Source of the DNA: Crocinitomicaceae bacterium
Lineage (GTDB): Bacteria; Bacteroidota; Bacteroidia; Flavobacteriales_D; Crocinitomicaceae
Direction of reading: 5' to 3'
Assembly (NCBI GenBank): GCA_028689775.1
Contig: JAQVCM010000002.1
Coordinates: 62,001-126,000 of the forward strand
Length of the DNA stretch: 64,000 nucleotides
Below are positions 1 through 7,319 of the stretch, piece by piece. A program made the position numbers and the translations under genes. The notes below the pieces were generated by a model. It saw nothing but the letters and a program-made list of their open reading frames with translations. It was not told where the DNA came from and ran no database searches. Each line of letters opens with the position of its first letter. Within the stretch, counting starts at the first letter, position 1.

Positions 1-820
1 AAACACCTTTTTTGGAAAAAGTTAATGAGCTCATTTTGAAATGAAACATCGATGTAATTATGAACAAAAAATGTTACGAAATTGTTCATGATTGTTTACA
101 GATTATAATAAGATTCACTTGTTTTAATGGATTAATAAATGAAGCAAAATCTTTATTGGAACATGCAAGGAAAGTTTAGGTGATTTCTTATTTATTTATA
201 CACGTTGTTATGCAGAGCAAAATCAATATTTCTAACAAATAGTTATTCAATATCCAAGAAAAATGCTTTTCGTTGATAAGTCCATAACCCATTCATTTTA
301 ATGTTTAACGGCGCATCTCAAGTGTTCATAAGTAGCACTCAAACATTGATAACTAAGAAATGAAAGCAAAATGCGAATTAAATATCAACCGTATGAACAT
401 CTTAATAAAAGAAGTAAATTTCTTTATTTAGAAAAAACTTTATTTAATATATTATAAAAAAGGGGAAAATAAGAAATTAGGAAAGTTGACAAAGAAACAC
501 TACCTTCTATTTTCTATGGTAGGAATTGATTTTAAAATACTGAAATTGAATAATCTAAAGTGTAAAAATTCGACAGTAAATAAGAGCTTTGTAATGGATT
601 TAAATTGTTCTGTAAATTTCTATCAGCAAACATTAAATCAAAAATAATTTTCACTTTTACATTTATACATTATTTGAATACATCTGTTTTATAAAGTAGA
701 TTTTAATTTCAAGGAACAACTAAACGTTACGTTCTTATAAAAAAATATAAGATCAGATTGACGAATAATATTTTATTCTAAGAAAAATTAATTAACTTTG
801 AGATGCAAAAATAAAAAAAC
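1..820. other. AT-rich intergenic region without recognisable gene
   Basis: No open frame of useful length, tRNA or rRNA is visible on either strand. The sequence is strongly AT-rich with many short A and T runs. The only element I can name is the promoter -7 box just before the response regulator. It could be the far upstream region of a gene outside the window, or decayed DNA. Confidence 0.6.
793..800 (+). promoter_or_regulatory. Bacteroidota -7 promoter element TAACTTTG
   Basis: TAACTTTG matches the TAnnTTTG -7 consensus of Bacteroidota sigma factors and lies 20 nt before the ATG at 821. No TTG sits at the usual -33 distance, so only the -7 box supports the call. Confidence 0.5.
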
Positions 821-1561
821 ATGTTAAAAGTAAATATACTAGTTGTTGAAGACGAGTCGATCGTTTCCAAGGATATTCAGAATACACTTATTAAATTAGG
901 ATATGAAGTGAGTGGAGCGGCTTCCAACGGTGAAAAAGCACTTTCCTTGATTAAAAGTGAATCTCCTCATATTGTATTGATGGATATCATGCTAAAAGGT
1001 GACATGAATGGAATTGAAGTAGCTAAAATTATTAAAGAGAAGTATGATATCCCCGTTATCTTTTTAACAGCTTACGCGGACGAAGCAACCCTTAATAAGG
1101 CAAAACTAGCAGAACCTTACGGATACTTGATAAAACCTTTTAAAGAGCAGGATTTACAAGCTACGATTGAAATGGCTTTGTATAAGTTTAAAAAAGATCA
1201 AGAACTAGCTTCTCCAACAAATATCGCAAAAGTTGAATTCAACGATGGTTTTATCTTTGTTAAATCAAATGGAAAATTATTGAAATTAAACACCAAGGAT
1301 ATTTATTTCATTGAAGCATTGAAAGATTATGTTGTGATCAATACCATCGACGCTCATTATACCATTCATTCCACGATGAAGGAAATTGAAAAGAAAATGG
1401 GGAACGAAGAGTTTTTAAGAGTTCACCGTTCTTTCATTGTTCGAATCGACAAAATTAGTGCGATTGAGCATCCAAATATCCATTTAGAAAACAATAAAAA
1501 GACCCTACCAATTGGAGGATCTTATTATGATGATTTAAAAAGAAGAATTAAGTTAGTATAA
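821..1561 (+). CDS. LytTR-family DNA-binding response regulator
   Basis: This is a two-component response regulator. Residues 5-118 form a CheY-like receiver with the acidic pocket (E10/D11), the phospho-acceptor D55 in the VLMDIML segment and K105 in GYLIKPF. Residues about 150-246 form a LytTR DNA-binding domain (IYFIEALKDYVVI, FLRVHRSFIV). At 246 aa it has the usual length for the family. No histidine kinase is adjacent, so the partner is encoded elsewhere; in Bacteroidota such regulators are usually paired with sensor kinases of the His_kinase type. The gene is monocistronic, convergent with gldH, and preceded by a TAnnTTTG -7 box. Target genes are unknown. Confidence 0.9.
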   Translation: MLKVNILVVEDESIVSKDIQNTLIKLGYEVSGAASNGEKALSLIKSESPHIVLMDIMLKGDMNGIEVAKIIKEKYDIPVIFLTAYADEATLNKAKLAEPYGYLIKPFKEQDLQATIEMALYKFKKDQELASPTNIAKVEFNDGFIFVKSNGKLLKLNTKDIYFIEALKDYVVINTIDAHYTIHSTMKEIEKKMGNEEFLRVHRSFIVRIDKISAIEHPNIHLENNKKTLPIGGSYYDDLKRRIKLV

Positions 1562-1586
1562 GTATATTCGTTTAGAAGTTTTGATT

Positions 1587-2057
1587 TTAGTCAGCTTGAT
1601 TAAAATCTACTCTTAAACCAACATCCAATACATTTTCAAGTGTTGGTTCTGTAATTCCTTGTTCCAGATAAAAGGAATAAACTCCTTTCTGAGGCATTTT
1701 TCTGCTTTTAAAGAACAATTCATTTTCAACAATGGTTCCTGTTTTCTTGCCGATCCAGGAACCATCTGTATTTGTTATCTTCATTTCAAAAGGTTCTCTT
1801 GCTTTCTCTCCATCTGGCGTAGTTGTGTTTAAATAAAACCACACGTTGTTGAATTGATAATCCGTTGTTGTTCGAAACGTAATTGTAAAATCGTACGTTT
1901 TAGATGTATCCTGAATGTCTACTTTGAAAGTAGGTTTTGCATTCATTTCCCATTTATTTTTCTGAAATGAATACGACTTCTCATAAATCGGTTGATTCAT
2001 GCAACTGGACAACAATACAAGCAACAAAGCACTCAATATAAGAACCTTTTTATTCAT
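1587..2057 (-). CDS. gldH: Gliding motility lipoprotein GldH
   Basis: GldH is a lipoprotein needed for gliding in Flavobacteria and forms part of the conserved gld set. The 156-residue product starts with a lipoprotein signal peptide, and the lipobox LLSSC puts the lipidated cysteine at residue 19. The mature part is a beta-rich domain typical of GldH (NVWFYLNTTTPDGE, LDVGLRVDF at the end). An upstream in-frame start would extend it into ricT, but the signal peptide fixes the ATG at 2057. That ATG overlaps the end of ricT by 8 bp, indicating translational coupling. The ricT-gldH order is widespread in Bacteroidota. Presence of gldH alone does not prove that the cell glides. Confidence 0.88.
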   Translation of the reverse strand: MNKKVLILSALLLVLLSSCMNQPIYEKSYSFQKNKWEMNAKPTFKVDIQDTSKTYDFTITFRTTTDYQFNNVWFYLNTTTPDGEKAREPFEMKITNTDGSWIGKKTGTIVENELFFKSRKMPQKGVYSFYLEQGITEPTLENVLDVGLRVDFNQAD

Positions 2058-3483
2058 TTGTTTTTGAATTATCTTCTGTTTTTGGACCGTCTTTTCTAGG
2101 TGGTCTTCTTCTTTTATTCTTTTTTGGAGCTGCTGCTTTCTCCTCTCCATCTTTTGGAGTTGCTGCAACTGGATTTATTGTTTTTTCTCCATCAACTAAA
2201 GGCTTTGGCTTCGGTTTTGGTTTTGGCTTGGATTTTTTCGGAGCTGGCGTTATTGTTTTTGTACCATCATCATTCTTCACTACTTCTACCTTTTTCGGTT
2301 TTGCATTTGGATTCTGATTTGGATTCGCTTCTTGATTAGGATTTGTTCCTTGAGGACGCGCTGGTTTACGCTTTTTCTTCCCTTTCTTGAAGTTATTATC
2401 AAAACGGTTCAAATTGTCCTGCTCATCCACGTTGGCATACTCAGATTCAACCACAACCGTTTCTTGCTGTTTGGTGTAATCAATTAAATCTTGTGGTTTT
2501 TGCTTTTTGATATTCATTTCGCGAATTTCAGCAACGCGCTCAGGACTTAATGAAATCATTCCAGAACCTCCACCTTCATACATATACACCATTACCCGTT
2601 TGAAGATATCTGTCTTGATGTGAAATGCAGCTCCTTTCTCCGTGTACAGTTTATTTTCGATCGACGGAAAAGATTTGATGGCATCCAAATACATGTCTAA
2701 CTCAAAGTTTAAACAGCATTTTAATTTACCACATTGACCTGCTAATTTTTGAGGATTTAATGATAATTGTTGATAACGTGCAGCAGAAGTAGAAACACTT
2801 CTAAAATCTGTTAACCAAGTTGAACAACACAATTCTCTTCCACAAGAACCAATTCCACCCAAACGAGCAGCTTCTTGTCGAGATCCAATTTGCCTCATTT
2901 CGATGCGAATTTTAAATTGATCTGCCATGTCTTTAATCAACTGGCGGAAATCAACTCGATCTTCAGAAGTATAATAAAAAGTAGCTTTTGTTAAATCTCC
3001 TTGGTATTCTACATCTGAAATTTTCATGTTCAAATTTAGATTAACGGCCAAGGTACGAGATTGATACATCACTTCTTTTTCAAGTTCAGCAGCTCGCGAC
3101 CATTTATCTATATCTTCTTGATTTGCAATTCGATATATTTTTTTAGCTTCAACAGGTTTTAATCCTGGAGCCTTCTTTTTTACCTGTATTCTGGCAAGTT
3201 CACCAATAACAGAAACCACACCCACGTCGTAACCTGGACTTGCTTCTACCACAATTACATCTCCCACTTGAAGTGAAATATCTTTGTTATTGCGATAAAA
3301 TGATTTTCTACTATTTTTGAAGCGAACTTCAACTATGTCGTATGGTGTTTGACCACTTGGTAAATCCATGTTTCCCAACCAATCAAATACACCTAATTTA
3401 TTACATCCTCCAGAGCTACAGGTTCCATTATTTTGACATCCTCTTGGAGTTCCTCCTCCAGAAGCACAACTGGTACATCCCAT
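2050..3483 (-). CDS. ricT: PSP1-domain protein, RicT/YaaT family
   Basis: The PSP1 C-terminal domain family includes Bacillus RicT (YaaT), part of a Fe-S-containing complex that affects RNA processing and development. Here residues about 30-290 carry the domain with conserved cysteines (GSCGRELCCSTWL, then CGKLKCCLNFE). The N-terminus has a second cysteine-rich stretch (CTSC, CQNN, CSSGGC). Residues 360-477 form a low-complexity Lys/Pro/Asn tail with KPKPKPKP repeats, typical of Bacteroidota members. The gene overlaps gldH by 8 bp and is likely its operon leader. The molecular role in this phylum is inferred from homology only. Confidence 0.85.
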   Translation of the reverse strand: MGCTSCASGGGTPRGCQNNGTCSSGGCNKLGVFDWLGNMDLPSGQTPYDIVEVRFKNSRKSFYRNNKDISLQVGDVIVVEASPGYDVGVVSVIGELARIQVKKKAPGLKPVEAKKIYRIANQEDIDKWSRAAELEKEVMYQSRTLAVNLNLNMKISDVEYQGDLTKATFYYTSEDRVDFRQLIKDMADQFKIRIEMRQIGSRQEAARLGGIGSCGRELCCSTWLTDFRSVSTSAARYQQLSLNPQKLAGQCGKLKCCLNFELDMYLDAIKSFPSIENKLYTEKGAAFHIKTDIFKRVMVYMYEGGGSGMISLSPERVAEIREMNIKKQKPQDLIDYTKQQETVVVESEYANVDEQDNLNRFDNNFKKGKKKRKPARPQGTNPNQEANPNQNPNAKPKKVEVVKNDDGTKTITPAPKKSKPKPKPKPKPLVDGEKTINPVAATPKDGEEKAAAPKKNKRRRPPRKDGPKTEDNSKTNE

Positions 3484-3567
3484 ATTTCTTTATTTTTTAT
3501 AAAATTACAAATTTTTTAGGGAATGCATACATGCACGAATAAAAGAAAGAGATTTATGTAAAAGAAA

Positions 3568-3600
3568 AAAGCTGTCTACCTCGAGTAGACAGCTTTCTAT
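3568..3600. terminator. Bidirectional hairpin terminator
   Basis: A perfect 12-bp stem (3568-3579 with 3585-3596; arms AAAGCTGTCTAC and its complement) closes a 5-nt loop. It lies between the 3' end of the blaI-like gene (minus strand) and the ricT promoter region. The A/T flanks could terminate transcription from either side; for the minus strand it lies just past the stop at 3617. Confidence 0.75.
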
Positions 3601-3616
3601 AAAAGTGTTCTTAATC

Positions 3617-3946
3617 TTATGCTTTCAAGATTTCATTGATGTTACCACTTAAATTGAAAAAAGAAGTAATCTCTTTTCGGTTGTTGTTAAAATAACTTAT
3701 CAAGAGATGATTTGCAAGGTATTCCCGGTAATCAAGTATTGATATTTTTGGTAAATAAACGAAACCACGTCCTACTGCTTTGTGCTTGATGAATTTTCTA
3801 CGTTCTAATATTCGAACTAAGGTAGAAACTGTGTTATAAGCTGGTTTTGGATCATCGTATAATTCCAAAATATCTTTAACAGCAGCTTTTTCTAATTTCC
3901 ATAGTCGAAGCATAACCTGTTCTTCTGCAGGGGTTAATTTATTCAT
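3617..3946 (-). CDS. BlaI/MecI/CopY-family transcriptional repressor (orphan)
   Basis: This 109-residue winged-helix protein matches the Penicillinase_R/BlaI family. It starts LTPAEEQVMLRLWKLEKA, has the recognition region YNTVSTLVRILERRKFI, then the wing GRGFVYLP. Canonical BlaI is about 120 aa and is cleaved by the membrane protease BlaR1, which is usually encoded next door. No BlaR1-like M56 peptidase gene is present here. It is monocistronic, with a TAAATTTG -7 box upstream and a hairpin terminator downstream. Its targets cannot be told from context. Confidence 0.82.
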   Translation of the reverse strand: MNKLTPAEEQVMLRLWKLEKAAVKDILELYDDPKPAYNTVSTLVRILERRKFIKHKAVGRGFVYLPKISILDYREYLANHLLISYFNNNRKEITSFFNLSGNINEILKA

Positions 3947-3976
3947 CAGTAAAATAGTTTATCGGTCTTTCAACAA

Positions 3977-3984
3977 CAAATTTA
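3977..3984 (-). promoter_or_regulatory. -7 promoter element of the blaI-like gene
   Basis: Read on the minus strand this is TAAATTTG, a match to TAnnTTTG, about 30 nt before the ATG at 3946. The nearest upstream TTG is only 14 nt away, closer than usual, so the -33 box is uncertain. Confidence 0.45.
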
Positions 3985-4030
3985 GGAATTTAAATAAACA
4001 AAAACTAATTTATTAAAATATGGAGCAAGA

Positions 4031-5233
4031 TTAGAAATTTAATTTTTTACGCACGTCTTTCGGAACACCATCTTTGTGAAGATAAATGTTGATCGTTTTG
4101 TAATTAAAATAAGCTTCAGATACATATAAATATCCTTGTGGATAGTTACTTGTTCCCCATGAATTTTTAACTAAAAAATAGTTTGTTCCATTTTGGTCTT
4201 TGTATAAACCAGTAATGTGCATTCCATGATCGTCCGTTGTTGTTTTATTATCGTATCCTTCTTGACGATTTTCTGGCGTAACTTTAATTTCTTTTCCAGG
4301 ATTTAAGAATGCATTTGAGCTTCTTTCAGCACCACCATCTGAGAAATTTTTATTGTCTTTTCCACTTACGTTGATGGTAGATAAGTCTTCAGGAAAGATT
4401 GCAATTCCATTTTGGAAACTAAATCCTTTTTCTGAAACATCAGATGCCCAAGCAATCGTGTATCCGTTTTTTAAAGCATATTCAGCAACTTTAAATAGAT
4501 CACCTAAAGCAACGTTGTAGCTCATTCCAGCTCCCCAGTTGTCTTGGATTTCTAATTGACAAGGTTTGTTCACTTCGTGATTTGTGAAAGAGGTGATTGA
4601 AACATAATCATCCATGTTTAAGTTCAAAGAAGCCATGTATGTTTTTGGCGTATATTTCTTTCCTTTGAATTCAAATTCTTGTACGTCTTTTCCTAAATAA
4701 GCATCTAAGACGCCAGTTATTGCTGATTTCCACTGTGGAGATAAACTAGTTCCTGGTCTTAAATTGCTGCTGTATTTTAAAACTCCTTGTGCAACACCGT
4801 CTAAAATGTTAAACATTTCATTGTGGTTGTAATATTGTTTTTCTCCTTGGTATCCTTTGTATATTTGTTCTGGCACAATTCCGTAATTTTTGAATACATA
4901 CGGAATGTCGTGAAAAGCTCCTCCTTCAGAAAAATTAGATTTTCCATCCATGCGAATGTATTTATCTGCTTTTCCTTCGTATGCTTTTCGAGCTACATAC
5001 ATTTCGGATAATCGATCTGGTGTTTTGTTTCCTTTGCGAATCATTTCTGATTCAAAGAAGGATAAGGCAGAAAAACTCCAGCAAGTTCCGGTGTTTCCTT
5101 GACTTTGTACAGGGTTTGCATCTAAATGTGCAACTTTGGTAAATTGGTAATTACTGTTTTCAGTATTTTTTACTTGAGCAAATAATCCAGCGGAGATAAA
5201 TAACATTCCGACGGAAAAAATCCATTTCTTCAT
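4031..5233 (-). CDS. Exported C1-family cysteine peptidase (bleomycin hydrolase-like)
   Basis: This is a papain-fold aminopeptidase-like enzyme of family C1 (subgroup C1B). A signal peptide occupies residues 1-19 (MKKWIFSVGMLFISAGLFA). The catalytic cysteine is C51 in GNTGTCWSFSAL, the histidine is about H336 in DHGMH, and the asparagine is about N357 in VKNSWG, so the triad is complete. Classical bleomycin hydrolases are cytosolic, whereas the signal peptide here places the enzyme in the periplasm or outside, as is common in Bacteroidota. At 400 aa it is slightly shorter than PepC (about 450). Monocistronic; the substrate is unknown. Confidence 0.87.
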   Translation of the reverse strand: MKKWIFSVGMLFISAGLFAQVKNTENSNYQFTKVAHLDANPVQSQGNTGTCWSFSALSFFESEMIRKGNKTPDRLSEMYVARKAYEGKADKYIRMDGKSNFSEGGAFHDIPYVFKNYGIVPEQIYKGYQGEKQYYNHNEMFNILDGVAQGVLKYSSNLRPGTSLSPQWKSAITGVLDAYLGKDVQEFEFKGKKYTPKTYMASLNLNMDDYVSITSFTNHEVNKPCQLEIQDNWGAGMSYNVALGDLFKVAEYALKNGYTIAWASDVSEKGFSFQNGIAIFPEDLSTINVSGKDNKNFSDGGAERSSNAFLNPGKEIKVTPENRQEGYDNKTTTDDHGMHITGLYKDQNGTNYFLVKNSWGTSNYPQGYLYVSEAYFNYKTINIYLHKDGVPKDVRKKLNF

Positions 5234-5380
5234 ATTTTTCTAGTTTGATTTGCCATAAAGTTAATCAATCTTACAAAATAGAATGCACAAGTGGAATTAT
5301 CTATTTGTTAATCAGAGTCAGTATTATCTGATAAAAAGATTTTAAATTGAGATGGAAGATATCTCAAGGCAAAAGCATCA

Positions 5381-5439
5381 TCGAAAAGACAGGTGTAATT
5401 GATGATTGGTGTTTTTTTCCACTGAACCTGTCTTTCCGA
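5381..5439. other. Long-loop inverted repeat between the SPOR gene and the peptidase gene
   Basis: Arms 5381-5394 and 5426-5439 are complementary over 14 bp with one mismatch (core AAAGACAGGT and its complement), around a 31-nt loop that itself can form a small hairpin around a run of T/A. It lies downstream of the minus-strand SPOR gene and may act as its terminator, although no clear T-run follows the stem. Confidence 0.4.
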
Positions 5440-5505
5440 AAAATTTTAAAAGAAATTTGAGGAATCTTTTTTGAATTGAAAATAAAAATGGAAGAGTTGT
5501 TTCTC

Positions 5506-6669
5506 TTAATTTTCATTTACTTTCAAAATCCAGGCACCTTGAACATCCATTTCTTCTAATTTTGTTTGAAGTTGGTCCATTTCAGAAGATGAATTTATTT
5601 TTCCAGCACTTACACGGTAAAGACCACCTTTGATATCAATTATTTGTGCTTGAAAACCTTTTGATTTTAAAGCTGCTACAAAATTATTTGCATTTTCTTC
5701 ACTTGAAAAACAATTGGCGATCAGGTATTGGTTTTCTACTTTTTGAAGTGGTTTTTCAACAGTTTCTGAGCTTGTATTTTCTGGAACTTCAACAAGTACT
5801 TTTTTCTCCGTTTTCAAAGGAATGTATAATTCTTCGCTGAAAGGATACGACCACGAATCAACAGAATTTGGCAATTGATCTACTTCTTTTTGAATCGAAA
5901 TTTTATCTAAAGAGCTAGAATCTAAATTCAACTTGGTAGTTGGTGCAGCATATTTATTTTGTTCCACTTGATGAAATGGATTAAAATCACTGATTGAAAT
6001 AATTTTTGATTCCAAAACATTGGTTTCCATCGGTATCCAGTAGGAATAAAAGACAAATGGAATCATGGATGCAGCAGCGATGTATTTCCAAATTTTAGAA
6101 TGACTTTGCGGTGCAATTGAAATTTCTTTCGTTTCAACATCCTTTGTTTTTTCAATTGGACGAATTGCTGTTGGATGCATTTCAAGAATCGCTTCTTCCT
6201 CTTTTTCTATCGGATTGATAAGCGTTATTGGTTGCGCAACCAGTTGAATGTCTTCTTCGCTGATAAAATGTACTTTGCCCAATCCATAAGATTGAAGCAA
6301 CATGTTGAAATAGCGATCTTGTTCAAAACCAATGTTTTTTTCTTGATCTAAAAACAAGAAGCCAATGTTTTCCAAATTAATTCTTTCGCCTGAATTCAAT
6401 GCTTTGTGCCAAGAAATAACTTGTTTCTGAATTTCTGAAGATGCTTCATCAAACGTTTGACCTGTTTCTTTTGCTAAAACAGAGGCCAATAATCCGTCGT
6501 TGTTGATGAGTTGTTTGTTGAAAAGAAGTGATTTTTTTGGAGGATGCATGACTCCAGTTTTGTAATCAATTACCGCAGAAGTCTGTTTAGAAACAAATCC
6601 ACCAAACGAAGGTACAACCACGCAATTGTGGCGTAGCAATAAGTCTCCAATTAATTTTTCTATCAACAT
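5506..6669 (-). CDS. HU-CCDC81-like and SPOR domain envelope protein
   Basis: The N-terminal ~110 residues resemble the HU-like CCDC81-type domains found in Bacteroidota (LIGDLLLRHNCVVVPSFGGF). They are followed by a linker, one membrane segment at about residues 195-215 (KYIAAASMIPFVFYSYW), a Pro/Glu-rich region, and a C-terminal SPOR domain (about 310-387). SPOR domains bind denuded peptidoglycan at division sites. The topology suggests a cytoplasmic DNA- or protein-binding head tethered to periplasmic glycan binding. I chose the ATG at 6669 (MLIEKLIGDL), because the upstream start at 6684 only adds MYFCS. The function in the cell is inferred. Confidence 0.8.
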   Translation of the reverse strand: MLIEKLIGDLLLRHNCVVVPSFGGFVSKQTSAVIDYKTGVMHPPKKSLLFNKQLINNDGLLASVLAKETGQTFDEASSEIQKQVISWHKALNSGERINLENIGFLFLDQEKNIGFEQDRYFNMLLQSYGLGKVHFISEEDIQLVAQPITLINPIEKEEEAILEMHPTAIRPIEKTKDVETKEISIAPQSHSKIWKYIAAASMIPFVFYSYWIPMETNVLESKIISISDFNPFHQVEQNKYAAPTTKLNLDSSSLDKISIQKEVDQLPNSVDSWSYPFSEELYIPLKTEKKVLVEVPENTSSETVEKPLQKVENQYLIANCFSSEENANNFVAALKSKGFQAQIIDIKGGLYRVSAGKINSSSEMDQLQTKLEEMDVQGAWILKVNEN

Positions 6670-6760
6670 GCTACAAAAATACACTTTTAATCTGAAAAAT
6701 TAGAAATAGCAGTTGGTAAATCTCAAAGCATGTTTGAATTGCTTTTTATTGGTTAATAAA

Positions 6761-6797
6761 TTAACAAAAACATCCATTTCTGCTAATTTTTTGTTAA
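6761..6797. repeat. Perfect 10-bp inverted repeat in intergenic region
   Basis: TTAACAAAAA at 6761-6770 and its exact complement at 6788-6797 flank a 17-nt spacer. It lies about 90 bp upstream of the SPOR gene start and could be an operator or part of a divergent promoter; no known regulator is implied. Confidence 0.4.
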
Positions 6798-6799
6798 AT

Positions 6800-6945
6800 G
6801 TAAAAAGAATAATAATAAAGCTAAATAACCGCCGTTATCAATATATCACGCCGATCAAAAAACAAATCAGTTTACTGGTTTAGGACTTGAAAAGCAATGA
6901 TAGATTAGTTTTCATAAGTAGTAGTAGTTAGGTTAGGTTAGTTTT
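6800..6945 (+). ncRNA. Possible small RNA ending at the strong hairpin (candidate)
   Basis: This is a 635-bp gap between divergent protein genes (6670-7319) that nevertheless contains a strong plus-strand intrinsic terminator at 6946-6979. With no ORF before it, a non-coding transcript reading rightward is the simplest explanation. The 5' end is not defined: I see no convincing TAnnTTTG box, and the start given is a guess. I could not match it to a known family such as Bacteroidota 6S RNA. Confidence 0.3.
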
Positions 6946-6979
6946 AAAAAGCGCGAAACGCCCGTTTCGCGCTTTTTTT
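6946..6979 (+). terminator. Strong intrinsic terminator without an upstream ORF
   Basis: Arms AAAAAGCGCGAAACG (6946-6960) and its exact complement (6963-6977) form a near-continuous hairpin closed by CC and followed by a run of seven T (6973-6979). It has the best terminator geometry in the window, yet lies over 270 bp from any gene end on its strand. Confidence 0.8.
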
Positions 6980-7319
6980 GTGCTCAGTATTTTGACACGG
7001 ATATTTTTTGAATTGTACCACGAGTTATATTTTTATCCATGGATTTACTTCGGTTCTGCTACGTGGTAACGGATTGTTTTTTTTGACGTATACACCCGAA
7101 TTACGGTGATTTAGTTCATGGCTGCCTTTGGGTAAAGAGAATGCTGGCATTCTTTCCGTGCAATTTGGGAATGCATCCACCTGAGCTTTAAAAAAAACCG
7201 TTCATCCGTGGCAAAGACCTTTTTCATCCCAACACTTCACATTCATTTTTACAACAGTTTCCGTGTAATCCTTTCCCATTCTCTTTTCTTTTGTATTTTT
7301 AAAGTCTAAAGATTGAACC
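6980..7319. other. Intergenic region with a short hairpin, otherwise featureless
   Basis: Upstream region of the AddB-like gene. A small hairpin (AGAATGC-TG-GCATTCT, about 7138-7153) is present. No open frame or RNA gene is recognised. Base composition is less AT-rich than the 1-820 region. Confidence 0.45.

Noticed and set aside
2100..2339. Plus-strand Leu/Phe-rich open frame opposite ricT
   Set aside because: It is the complement of the Lys/Pro-rich tail of ricT; low complexity, no start context.
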